NCBI RefSeq assembly: GCF_014905175.1
Contig: NC_057792.1
Coordinates: forward strand, 9,114,001-9,178,000
DNA: 64,000 nt
Source: Aphidius gifuensis
Taxonomy: Eukaryota > Arthropoda > Insecta > Hymenoptera > Braconidae
Direction of reading: 5' to 3'
Below, piece by piece: positions 11,961-23,890 of this stretch. A model generated the notes under the pieces. It saw nothing but the letters and a program-made list of their open reading frames with translations, ran no database searches and was not told where the DNA came from. The stretch's first letter is position 1; each line of letters opens with the position of its first letter. Position numbers and translations under genes: made by a program.

Positions 11961-13536
11961 ATGCCAGAAATTTCAAATCGTAAATTGTTTTACAACACAA
12001 TTTTTTGTCAAACATTTTCACCTAATGGCAAATTTCTTATTGCTGGAAGTCTTTATGGAGATGTATCAGTTTTTGAGTAAGTTAAAATACTTTAAATTGC
12101 TTTTTAATTTATTGTTTTGTTGTTCTACCAAAAAGTGAGGTTAGAATAAACAATAACTTGCTAAATTGATTTGATTCATAACAATAACATATTTTATTAT
12201 CTTTAACAAGTCTTCTCAAGTCATTTGAACCAAACCAAATAGATAATTATGATTATCAAGCGCCAATATATAAATTCACTGCATATGTGAATCAGTGTGT
12301 CCAGAGTATGGTTACAACAGATGATTTTTTAATCACTGGAACTTCTGGAGAAATAACAGGATGGGACTGGAAAATTGTCAAGTCAAACAAAGCATCTAGG
12401 AAAAATATATCTTGGACCATACAAATACCAACTGACAAGTAAGTTTTCAAGTATTATCAGTCTACATATTGACTTTTATTAACAATTGAATTTTATTGGT
12501 TAACTAACTATTATTAATAAATGTTTTCTTTTTTTTTAGGGACACTTCTGAAAAACCTGATGTCAATTCTATGGTATATTCAAAGGAAAAACATTTATTA
12601 TACGCTGGATGTGGTGATAACAAAATCTATGTTATAAATTTGGATAATGGAAAATTTTGAGATGTATGGAGAGTCATGAGAATTACATTCATTGTTTAGC
12701 CCAACTGTAAATATTTTTAATTAATATTTAAAGTTAAAATGTTTTTTAGTTTTAATTTAACAAAACTCTATTGACTTGTGAATGGAAATTTCAATTTTAA
12801 CAATATTTTTTTATTTAATTTTCAGACGTGATCAATTGGCATCTGCAAGTGAGGATGGAACAGTAAAGTTTTGGGATTTACGTAATCTAGAGCACACAAG
12901 TACTCTTACTCCAAGTTTGAATGGCCAAATCAGTAGACCAAAGTTAGGTAAATGGATTGGTGCTGTTGATTTTACTGAAGACTGGCTGGTAAGAATTATC
13001 TGTAAAAAAAAAAAAAAAAAAAAAAAAACAATAATGTAAAATCAATTAAATTTCACAGATTAAAATAGAATAAAATATTTATTTAAATTCATACTTGATC
13101 TAAAATTAGATACAAGTGTCATGATTATTGTTTTTTTTTATATATATAAAAAAAAAACTTGAAATAATATTCAAAATCAATTTATTAAATTTAATAAAAT
13201 GATTCCATATTACAGTTATGTGGTGGAGGTCCAAGTTTGTCTTTGTGGCACCTTCGAACGATGGAAACAGCAACGATCTTCGACCTTCCGGACGAGGGCA
13301 TTCACGTAGCATCAATTCACGATGAACGTATAATAGCAGGGGGGTGTATGCCTGCAGTTTATCACCTCAATTATCAGGGTGAAGTACTAGCCAAGGTCCC
13401 TACGTCAAGTAAAACTGTATACAGCATTGTACATTGTGAAAAACCTCAAAAAATTCTCAGTATTTCTGGATCTAGTAACAACATTGACATTTGTACAAAC
13501 TTTAATTACCGAGAATTTATTCTTAAGTTTGCATAG
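11961..13536 (+). CDS. Thoc6: THOC6, THO complex subunit 6 (WD40 protein), five exons
   Basis: THOC6 is a WD40 beta-propeller subunit of the THO/TREX complex, which couples transcription and splicing to nuclear mRNA export. Exons are 11961-12076, 12211-12438, 12540-12706, 12826-12988 and 13216-13536. All junctions have GT-AG ends and compatible phases. Family blocks seen are FSPNGKFLIAGS near the N-terminus, the WD repeat LASASEDGTVKFWDLR in exon 4, GKWIGAVDFTEDWL joining to LCGGGPSLSLWHLRT across exons 4-5, and a C-terminal NIDICTNFNYR. Exon 3 has one single-base frameshift at an A/T run near 12651-12658; homology resumes immediately after it, so a homopolymer sequence error is likely. A TTAG-type acceptor with a long T tract precedes exon 3. 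Candidate poly(A) signal AATAAA is at 13546. Confidence 0.9.
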
Positions 13537-13551
13537 TTTATAAAGAATAAA

Positions 13552-16500
13552 AAATAAGTTAAAAACCATTATTCATAGTTTTAAAATAAATATCAATTAT
13601 AAGTTTCAAATTTTTGTATATAGCATTGACTTTATTATTCAAAATATGAAATTATTTGTTGGTCACTTATCATCATCGTCATCATTTTATTTTTAAATGC
13701 TATTTTATTACTCATGAATATTATACTTGAAAGTTCATTTCACGTTTTTTATTTTTTTTTATTTTGATTTCACAATTTATCTGACTGTCCATAGTTGTTG
13801 ATATGAAAACGAAATAAAAAATATGATTATGAAAAACAAAAAGGCTAATTTCATTACGTGAATAACTTATTGCTATCTAGGATCTACGAATGATGTTAAA
13901 AAGGAAGGACAGGATAAAACTTACGTCATATTTTCAATGCCAACAACGACAAATGTATATATATATATATTTTTGAGGCTCACTGAAAAGCTATAGTGTG
14001 ACTATATATAAAATGTTAGTTGGAGGTATCATCTTTCTCAAAAACCTGACGTCCTTAGAGGACGTCCAAGCGCAAAATTGCTTCTTAAGTCAAGCGCGCT
14101 CTATCTTTCGCTTTCGAGACAATACGAGCTCACCTGCAAAGGGAAGAAAAATCAAAAATCAAGGTCAAGATGCCTTGCTATTGTGATTTTTGCCAAGTTT
14201 ATTATAAAGATCAGCTCACATTTATTTCCCTTGTTTCTTTAACTTAATACTGAAAATATATATATGTTAAATTTTTATTTTCAATCATATTTATATAGTA
14301 AATAAAAATTAATAGAATATTTTAAAAGTTTCAATTCTGTGAACAAATTATAATTATAATACCCCAATGATAATAATATAATTCATGTTAATAGAAAAAG
14401 AAAAAGATTTTAGTATAATTTTTAAATAGTTGAATACTTTCGTAGAAGTGAAAATAAAAGTATGGTATATAAAAGTATGTTGAAGGTATATGGAACTGAA
14501 AAAAAAAATCATGTAAAGAGAACGCAGGCACAATTTGCGTAGGAAGTGCAAGTATGAATACGCCCACATTTAAGAAAAGATCAAATAAAAAATAAAATAA
14601 AATTGAATAAAAAATAATGTGGTTTGTGAAACTTTGAAATAAAGATCCGCGCACGTGGAGGGATCAAGGTTTTCACCAAACCCGAAATGATTTTCGGCGA
14701 AAGCTTCTTCTCCCCCTTTTTTATATTTAAAAATTTTCGGTTGTCTGTGGATCCATACCTTATTTGTCCAATGACATTAAAATAAACTGCATTATTAAAA
14801 GGAAGTTGGTCGAATACCTTATAAATGAATAAATAAAAAAATACGAATTCCATTGACCCACCTTCGAAAACATGAAACAAAAAAAATTAAATACTTCTAA
14901 TAAATAATGATAAAAATTTCTCATTGAAACAAAGAAAAATTAAATATTCGGTTTATAATAAACAGTTTGATAATAAAAATAATTTTTCTTTTTTTTTTTC
15001 TGTGATTATTTGAAATATTTTATATATATTTAAGAAGATCATTAAAAACAGAAACGTATGTAAAATTTTATTGTCAATTTATAAAACGAAACAATGCACG
15101 TAGAAAAATTGGTAGTTTTTATTCATTTACTCATTAAACAAGATTATTTAAGATTTGAAGAATTGTCAAGTTAAAATTTTTTTATTTGATTGATTCGGTT
15201 TTTTTAATTTTTATTTTTCTTATAATTCAACTTCCGAAAACGTTGATTCATGTCGTGTATTGAATGAATAATTTTCACTTTCCAAAAAACTATAGATATT
15301 CAAAGTTTGAGAAAAAAAAGAACGTTATACATTTTTATTTATAAAAAAATATTTTTTGTATATTTTTCATTTATAATACTTAATATAAAATGGAAAAAAA
15401 GAATGAAATTTTTTAACTAAAATATTATATACTATATTCTATTTTTTAAAAAGAAAAAAAAAAATTTCTCTACCCACTCTTCAATTTGCAAAGTTTAAAA
15501 CCAAGGTCATTGTTCCAAGAATAATTCTCTTGATAGTAGTTTTACTTTCAAGTAATTAATTGTCATGTGTTGAATATTTAAATATGTAATTATCAATACG
15601 AATTTTCATGTGATTATCGTCGAAAGTGAATTGACCCATTAACGTGTTAAAGTATATCATATCCGGTATCGCAGTGACACCTCACACGTAGAAATGAATA
15701 CAAAACAATACAAAATAATCATCATGTACAAAATCATACATGTTCTCTATATATGCATTTGAGCTGGTTTTAGGATCTTGAAAAAATAAAACAATAAATA
15801 TATCAAATAAAAAAAAATGAAAAATGTTTCTTTTCAGCTTTTTTTTGTTGTTATTTATATTTTACATTTTTTTTTCTCAGATTCTTTTTTCGTTTATACA
15901 GTTTCTTATTCGAAATTACCTACTGTGACATGAAGTATTGTATATATATATATTCTTTCTGACCGGTCTTTTTCCGCATCTTCATTTTTTTTGCTTCGTT
16001 CTCTTCAGTCTCGCTTATTTATGCTTAAAAAACACATATAAATATATGCAGATCGCTTATATTTTATTAGCTATTTTTTTACTCGAATATAATTAATTAT
16101 TAATCAATAGAATTATAGACTTCGATATATTATTGCGAGAGAGACATTCTCGAGATCTATCAAAATCATCTCAATGTCTTGGAAAAAAAACATGTTAAAA
16201 CATTTTCACGACAATTATAATTTTTTTTTTTTAATTTGCAAGGCTTCATGAGGAGCATGAATAGGGATTTGACCTTTAGGCGGGGTTTGGTCGCTCACGC
16301 ACACAATTATTGTGTGAAATCTTATCTGTGAGAGAATATGGCGCAGTTTAAACGATTTTACTATAATACATATACTATCGTCAACATACTATTCTTCATA
16401 AAATTTTTAATCCCTTCTGTATACACTGAGAAAATTATGAGATTTTGCCGGTAAAAAATTTTCTTGGTTTAAGAATTTTTCTCCGTTTCAGAAAATTATT

Positions 16501-17300
16501 TAGAGTTGAGAAAGAGAGGTTTTCAACGAAACAAAATAAAATGAATACGATCCTAACTTGAATTAAGAAATATGGATGGGGCCCTGATATAAAAATGCAT
16601 CAGTTGTAATTGAATTGAGATACAGGTATAATGGTCCTTAGATGAAAATTTCATTACTTTAAAAAAGAATTTATATAGAACATTTCAATGAAATATATGT
16701 ATAATGAAAGACGATTTAGTTCACACCAAGAAAACTGGAAACATTCATCATAAATTTATTGACGTTCAATAAATAAAAAATAAAATTGAAATATGCTACT
16801 CAAATCTTAAATAGAGATAATTTCTTAATCTGAGATAAAAAATCTCCAAAACGATCCGAGTCTCTTCCATTCTATAAAATAAGAAATATCTAAAAAAAAC
16901 GAATTGCTTAAAATCCCAAAATGTGAAATGCACTCAATGCATCTTGTATTAAATTCGACATGATTCAACATATTAAAAAACAATGGAGATTTGGAATACA
17001 AAAAAGTGACTTTTTAGAATAAAAAAAAAAAAAGTTTCAACTAAGATTTTTGAGTCGTTATTATTTATCAGAATATCTTGATAGTAAACGATGATATCTC
17101 ATTTAAAGAAATTTTTCATTTGAAATCTTAATATATTATCTATATTTTTACCATGGATAAAAAAGTATACTTTGAATTAACAAAAGAAAATATCTGCAAA
17201 TGAGATTTAAATTTATCGTTACAGTCTAGACTGTTACTTTTAAAACCTTCATGTTTTTTGATCCAAGATCAACGATTTCCTTTTCGGAAAGTGCAAAAAT
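13552..17300. other. AT-rich non-coding stretch
   Basis: No protein family or RNA gene was recognised. The stretch is A/T homopolymers, short TA runs (about 13955, 15945) and a small perfect hairpin GACGTCC-TTAG-GGACGTC-like (about 14048-14068). At about 16425 there is a segment starting ACACTGAGAAAATTATGAG that resembles the end of a miniature transposon, but no matching far end was found. Confidence 0.5.
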
Positions 17301-17301
17301 T

Positions 17302-18405
17302 CTGCTTTGAAATACAAGTTGTTTTCTCGGCTCATAATTTATTTCAAATGAAAACCCGAATTTTGTTTCGGTCAAAAAATTTCTTGATTTGAGAAAAATT
17401 CATATACTGGCTGAACTCTATAACATTTTAGAACAGGAACATTGTTACAATTCAATAATTTCGTTGAAAGGGAAACAATATTCAATCAAGAATAAAATCG
17501 ATGCAGAAATCAAAAGCTTATGCTGTAATAGTAAGTTTTGTTCATCAAGGTTAAAACAAAATAATAATGTTTTTAAAAATAATAAAAATTTAAAAGAAAT
17601 TATTTTAGTCAAATGTAGTAAAAAATTTTCATGTGACATCTAGAGCAGAGAGAAATTTTTTGATTGAAATTTTTTCCATATGTGTCTTCAAAATTTTATT
17701 CTTAATCTATTCATTGAAGTATTCTCGTTTAATCACAGAAAGTTTTCCAAGTAAGAAAATACAGTCTTCACTTGAACTGATTTTTCAAATTTTTTATAGA
17801 GTATTTGAGTTTTAAAATCGGCCATATGATTTATTAAAACAAAACATTAATCCTGCTTTAAAATACAAGTTGTTTTCTCGGCTCATAATTCATTTCAAAT
17901 GAAAACCTGAATTTTTACACAAAAATTTTTGATTTGTAATAATACATACAGCTGAACGTTTCTATAACATTTTAGAACAGGAACATGTTATTGCAATTCA
18001 AGGTAAGGTTAGGGAAACAATATTCTTCAATCAAGAATAAAATCGATGCTGCGAAAAATTCTTTGTATTATGTAATGAGTGTTGTTTAGTTTAAACAAAA
18101 TAATAATGTTTTCAAAAATAATGAAAAATTTGTAAAAAAAAAAAAAATTATTTTTATCTAATCAAATTTTTTTGTAAAAAACAAAAATTTTCACGTGACC
18201 TAGAGCGAGAAATTTTTTTGATTGGGAAATTTTTTTCTTCCATTTTTTCGTGTTCATTTCTAAAATTTATTCTTAATCTATTCATTGAAGTATTCTCGTT
18301 TAATCACAGAAAAGTTTCTCCAAGTAAGAAAATACAGTCTTCACTTGAATCGATTTTCAAATTTTATGATATTTGAGTTTTAAAATCGGCCATACCTATT
18401 TATTT
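17302..18405. repeat. Imperfect tandem duplication, about 551 bp period
   Basis: Unit 1 starts CTGCTTTGAAATACAAGTTG (17302) and unit 2 starts CTGCTTTAAAATACAAGTTG (17853). Matching blocks continue in order: TTTTCTCGGCTCATAATT, ACATTTTAGAACAGGAACAT, ATTCATTGAAGTATTCTCGT, TTTTAAAATCGGCCATA. Unit 2 has many indels. The ORFs in unit 1 are not preserved in unit 2, so it is probably non-coding. Confidence 0.7.
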
Positions 18406-19090
18406 ATAGAAAATACCTGTCCTGATTTGTATTTTTACATGCAATTCTGTATCTGAAAGTATTGGCTTTTCATTTTGGAAAATTTTATATATTTTCCATA
18501 AAAGATCCGATGAAAAATTTCTGGATGAAAGATTGCTGCTTAGAATAATTTTTATTCATTACCTATTTTATTATTTGGCATTATCAAATTCATAAACTTA
18601 GAACTAAATAATCAAAAACTTGGCCTGTACTGATCAAAAATCACCTGACTTTTCTCCGAGTTTTTCCACCTTTTTTCTGGTTATTTCCGAAATGTTACGC
18701 AAATGTGAAATGACCTGATGGCGGAGAAATTTCTCCGATTTTTTTTCGTCATTTCTCTCAGAGTTTTGTATGTTTTACTCATTTTTTTGGGTACAGGAAT
18801 TCTAAAAAAGCGTATAGAAGTTGGACTAAAATCGGAGAAATATTTCCAGCAGAGTAAATACATATAGATAATCAAAAATGAAAGTGGGAGTAATATATAT
18901 TTGGTCCATATACATGGAAATGACGCAGCGGCAAGCCGAATTTCAGAAAATGTCATGAAAACGTACAGTTAAACTGGTCCTCAGCCACTTACAAATATAT
19001 ATACATATATCCACATCTATTTATATATTCGACGGGCTATCCACAGGAAATTTTTTGTGCACGTTCTCGAAAATAATCAAAAATCGCCCG
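18406..19090. other. Non-coding, nothing recognised
   Basis: AT-rich sequence with several TTTCTCCGA / TCGGAGAAA segments. No supported gene. Confidence 0.4.
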
Positions 19091-19094
19091 AGTA

Positions 19095-19330
19095 GAAATT
19101 CAGGTCAGGTTCGGATCAAGCCCTGATCAGGCTTGCCTGATTTCAAATCCAATCTGGATCCAGATACTGGATCCGAACCTGATCAGGATGTAACGCTTTT
19201 TCGTAGTTCGGATTCAGAATGGATCGTGATACCTGATCAGGTTGTAGTAAAGATATACATGATTCCATTAATGGATCCAGATTCCGGATCGAAACTGGAT
19301 CAGGATATGATTTATTCAAAAAATTGATAA
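19095..19330. repeat. GATC-rich repeat cluster 1
   Basis: Dense copies of CCTGATCAGG and GGATCCAGAT/CTGGATC words in short alternating orientations. Translated ORFs are rich in S/D/P and G/S/D only because of the word repetition. Not coding. Confidence 0.5.
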
Positions 19331-19639
19331 TTTCAAATTTATTTTTTTAATTTGAAAACAATAACGCTTAACAGAATACAGATAAACTTATTATTACAAA
19401 TGTCTGACCTAACGATAATTTACTAATAATTATTGCTACGACCGCCCGAACCCCGACACGGATTACAAAGCCAGTACTTGACACACGCTCGGCCATTCAG
19501 GTATTTCGAAACTAACTTTTTATCCTCAGTCACAAAGCCTGATAGATAGCTTATTTTCCTATCAGGATAGCTCATCCATTCTGAATTTTGATCAAGAAAA
19601 ATTATTTGAAAAAATAAATTCAATATTTTTTTTCTGATC

Positions 19640-20060
19640 CAGTCTTGATCCAGAATGATCAGGCCACCCTATTGGGCTATAAAATACAGATAGCCTGATG
19701 CCCTGATCTAGCAATCAAAACTGGGAAATAAATTTATACTTTGTTTTCATCCATTTTGGGATCCTTAGCTATTTAATAGAGTAGCTGATCCATTCTGGAT
19801 CAAATCATCAAGAAAAATTATTTAAAAAAAAAAAATAAATTCAATAATTTTTTCTTGATCAAGATTTGATCCAGAATGGATCAAGCTACTCTATTAAGGA
19901 TAAAATACAGATAGCCTGATGCTATCCTGATCAAGCAATTTGTAAAATTCAAAGACGCAAATTTGATACTTTTTTTTTTTATCCATTTTGGATCCAGCTA
20001 GCCTTACTCTATCCTTAATAGAGTAGCCTGATCCATTCTGGATCAATAGTCCGTGAGTAG
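19640..20060. repeat. GATC-rich repeat cluster 2 with a fold-back
   Basis: Repeats of TGATCCATTCTGGATCAA. The segment 19780-19900 is a near-perfect inverted repeat: AGAGTAG...TGATCCATTCTGGATCAA and the complementary arm ending GCTACTCT, with poly-A/T at the turn. A further partial arm is at 20015-20045. Confidence 0.6.
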
Positions 20061-21320
20061 GTTGCACCTGGTGAATCCCGTATACAAAAATACGTTCAAT
20101 GATAGTCCTCGAGACCCAGAACACGTTGAACCTAAGAATTTCTGTTTTAATGACCTGCCGTCCACAGGTTCGTGTAAAAAAATCGATAATTTGCACAGGT
20201 CGAAATTACTTAATTTTTATTTAATACTTTTTTTATTATTTAAGTTAATTTTTGAAATCCTACTAAATTAATTGGCACCCGACCAGATATTAATTTTTGA
20301 AAATTGAAAAGTGTATGAATTATATATTATTATTTTCAACGTGCCTCATATATTAATAAATAAAGATAAAGACATTTTTTAAAATTTGTATTGATAGAAG
20401 AAATCAATGATTTTTATGGCTGAAGAATCTTTGCAATTGATGAAATCTATGAAATCTTGAAGAATTTTTTTTATTAGAAATCATAGGAATCATGAGGCTA
20501 TTTTTTGTTCACCCGAGTTTTCATTTTTAGGCTCTGATATTTGAATTCATAATATTTATGACTGATATTAATATCAATTGATATGATATTAATATATATC
20601 AATAATAATAATCAAATATTATTAATAAACTATCAAGAATTAGAAATATCAGTCACTCATACTTTTATCGTAGTCGAATTTCATTATTAAATTTATAATA
20701 ATAATATATTGTACTCATACAGTACATATATGTATCAAAAATAAAAAAACTTGTATTTTAATTATTTCTAAAAAAATTATTATATTCGACAATCTCCAAA
20801 GAAAAAAAAAAATTATAAATCAAAAGTTAATATCACATCAGGCTTAAAGATACTTTTTTATTTTTGTTTTCCTGTATCTGGTTTTCAACAATAGCTATCC
20901 AAGTTCGAAATCAGGGCTATATTCGAAAAGTATTTGTGATGGCGCTGAGTAAGATTTTTGAGTATATTAATGCAGCGTATTAAGTTTATAAATTCCTACA
21001 TTATTAAAAAATTTATAATGCAATAATTTATTGTTGATATTCAAGAATGTAAAGCTGACATCATATAAGCCAAAGAGATGATAATATTACATTTTTTTTT
21101 TTTTTTTTTTACATATCATTTTGTTGATGTGGGTTTAGAGAATCCCGCCTACATTTTTTTCATAAACTAATCACGCCTAGATCAGAATCACGACCACATA
21201 CAACACAATTGGATACATGTATATTTATATACAATACTCTCTATTTAAGCATTGAGTTCATTGAAGTCTCGTGGGTATACGTCGACTTTATTATGATATT
21301 GTATACTCATTTTTTCCTAC
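20061..21320. other. AT-rich non-coding stretch
   Basis: No gene recognised. It contains a short inverted repeat around ATTGATATGATATTAATATA (about 20575) and a long T run at 21093-21110. Confidence 0.4.
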
Positions 21321-21329
21321 TGTCCGAGT

Positions 21330-21480
21330 GGGAATTCAAGTCAGGTTCAGATCCAAATCAGATCAGGGAACCTGATTTCAAATCCGACCGGATCAGGAAA
21401 CCTGGTCAGGATCAGATCAGTATGTAATGCTTGATTTCAAGATTCAGATTCGAATCGGGTCAGGATACCTAGGTTAAAAT
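21330..21480. repeat. GATC-rich repeat cluster 3
   Basis: Words such as CAGATCAGGGAACCTGATTT and GGATCAGGAAACCTG resemble clusters 1 and 2. Non-coding. Confidence 0.45.
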
Positions 21481-21770
21481 AAAGATACCTGAACCAAAAA
21501 TGATTAATAGAAAATAAAATATAAATTGAAAAATAAATTCTTTTTTTAAATTTGTTTTCTTACTAATTTGTTTTATGATTAAATCAATGAAAATAGTATT
21601 ACCTTAATTAATTATCACTAGTGAGACTCTATACATAACATGAAAATTGAGTTCTTAAAACTTCCATGCTGACTAATAATACTTATTTAATCATTTATTT
21701 TGGATTTATTTTTCCAACATTAACGATAATGATCTAACTTAATGAATAGAGTAAAAAAATTGACCAATAC

Positions 21771-21886
21771 CTGGTAGAAAAATTCCGTCGGCCCGACGTT
21801 AGCCCGACTCATTGGCCCGACTTTACATGTATATGCATATATGCTTATACAGGTTAAGTCGGGCAGCGCTCACAAATTTCTACCAG
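21771..21886. mobile_element. Small CTGGTAGAAA-ended MITE
   Basis: A 116-bp element beginning CTGGTAGAAAAATTCCGTCGG and ending AAATTTCTACCAG. The ends and the CCGTCGG motif match the 3.2-kb array-bearing element at 40599-43834, so this may be a short relative. No TSD was recognised. Confidence 0.55.
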
Positions 21887-23079
21887 GGAAGTTACCTATG
21901 TTAAATATATCATGAATACAAAATAAATAATTTGATTTAATTACCCCGATAAGATTCTGGATTCTTGAAATAGGGCAACCTGTATCTATCTATTTCCGAT
22001 CCGGTCAGTCAAATTTCATTTATACATAAACATGTATATGGCTCGATCCCTGGCAGAGGAAAAGTATTTTTTTTTTAAATAAATTGAATCACAATAATAT
22101 CTACAAAATTTTTTTACTTAATTTTACTCAGGTGGAAGAGTCACAGGAATGTGCACTATCTATTAGGGTGGAAGAACTCTTAGGTGGAATTTTCTACCGA
22201 GATTCTGAGGCAAGAGTTGCCTCGTCTTGGTGGTAAGAAGTCGAGTGGCACCGCTAGCAGAAGGCAGCGAAAGCCAGCGAAGGCAGAGAAAGCGGGACCA
22301 TCGAAAGAGGGAACAACTGCAAGTAAGGTACGAGGGTGAACCCCTCAATCAGCTCAGAAAGAGCTGAAGAAAAGAGGGAACGAGAGAACAGACTTCTCGT
22401 TCGCAGTTGCCACATCTGATGTGCTGAGACTGACGATTATTCAGGAGGACCGACTGGACATGTCAGAGAAGCATGCACCAACCAGGCACAGGGGGAGCTC
22501 TTGGAGAAGATGGACGAAAAAGTCGATTTCATCCCGAGGTTTTGAGGATGCTACCTACGCTGAGGGGAAGAGGGGCCTTAGGGTGGCTTGCGTGCCTATA
22601 CTGAATCTGAAAAATGGCTCAGGGTGAAAGTGGGTAGCTAGGAAGGAGGGGGGGGGGAAGCCTTTAGTGATTGACCAGAAAGACCTCCTTGAATACGCTA
22701 GAGCTATGGTGCACCTGGGATAAGGTGATGAGGCTTGATTCTTACCAGGATCTCTAGACAAATCCGGGTCTGAACACTAGCAAATGGCTGAAATATGAAA
22801 AGAGCAGGGAAGAAGCTAAAGGCTGGCGTTTTATTCTTGGCATAGAAGCTGAGGTAGAACAAATATTGAAACTGAAATTGGTAATAGACCTAATGATGGC
22901 CACACCAGGAGTGCGGTGAATAAGATTAAGTATTGGGAAACGCACTGTGGGCGTGGCCAATCGCTGTAAGCAGTTGGCAAAAAAAGAAACTAATGACATT
23001 CAGTCAAGTATATCCCATTAGCATAGAATTTTATTGTTTATTAAAAAAATGTTATTAACTATTGAATATATACTGTCAT

Positions 23080-23390
23080 AGGCACGAAAAACGAATTCCT
23101 CACGAAATTTCCTTGAAGAGAATCGTATTATATATGCGGAACATATTACGAGTATTGGTGTAAAAATTGATTCAAGTGATGAGTATCATGTGTTTGCCAC
23201 TATTGTACACAAACATCTCATCCAAAAGAACCATGTCATGATATTGAAGGTCGATTTAAAAAAATTAATGGTGATAAATATTATCAGTAAAATGTTCATG
23301 CAAAGCTGGTCTAGGAGAAAAATGCAAACATATCCTTGCTTTTCTTATTTACTGTTCTTTGTAAGTTTTATTTTTATAAATATTTATTTT
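23080..23390 (+). pseudogene. SWIM zinc-finger-like remnant in transposon copy B
   Basis: Plus-strand sequence gives IIYAEHITSIGVKIDSSDEY (about 23125-23185). In another frame it gives GRFKKINGDKYY and then the SWIM-type pattern CSCKAGLGEKCKHI (about 23298-23340), where C-x-C...C-x-H are the zinc ligands. At least two frameshifts separate these pieces. Such SWIM proteins of unknown function recur in insect genomes, often near THAP domains; that statement is from recollection. Non-functional here. Confidence 0.5.
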
Positions 23391-23589
23391 GTTTACACGA
23401 ATGACAGGTTAAAGTGACAGGTTCACAACAACAATTTCTGTTCTCCTCATAAGCAGTTGGTGAATTACATGATAGGACAGCATTTTTTAAAAAAATGTGA
23501 ATTGGTTCTGATGCACCGAGAGCTAATTATTTAAAACAAACAAAAACTTGTTACTTGTGACGTTGAAGTATTTAGAGTTTTGTTTACAT

Positions 23590-23890
23590 CTAGATAGGTA
23601 TACTTACTTTTCGTATAATCCCAATAATTAAAATGAAGAGAGCATACCATTGGTTTTTTATTTACTGTTTTGATTTTTAATGCACGTTTCCAAGCATCAC
23701 ACCGATTTATTTTATTAAAATCACTGAAATAATTTTTTACTTTGACAGGTTGTTGTTTGTCTAACCTCGGAAATGCATAGAAACTCAGATCTTTATTTCT
23801 CCTGGAATTACTGTTGCACCCAGAAACGTAAAATCTTGTTTTTTTTTTTTTTAAATCAATTTTGTGGAAAATTTTTGTACCAGACTTTTA
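23590..23890 (-). pseudogene. THAP-domain remnant in transposon copy B
   Basis: Reading leftwards: YVSGCNSNSRRNKDLSFYAF, later RCDAWKRAL, then VCSLHFNYWDY. This has the THAP layout (GC, aromatic-P, W and C-x2-H). The first Cys of the C2CH set is replaced (FYVSGC), and the ATG present in copy A is mutated. It is complementary to copy A, which retains the ATG but lacks the second half. Confidence 0.55.

Noticed and set aside
14354..14880. Phe/Tyr-rich ORFs on the minus strand
   Set aside because: Composition-driven ORFs in poly-A/T DNA with no domain or homologue-like pattern.
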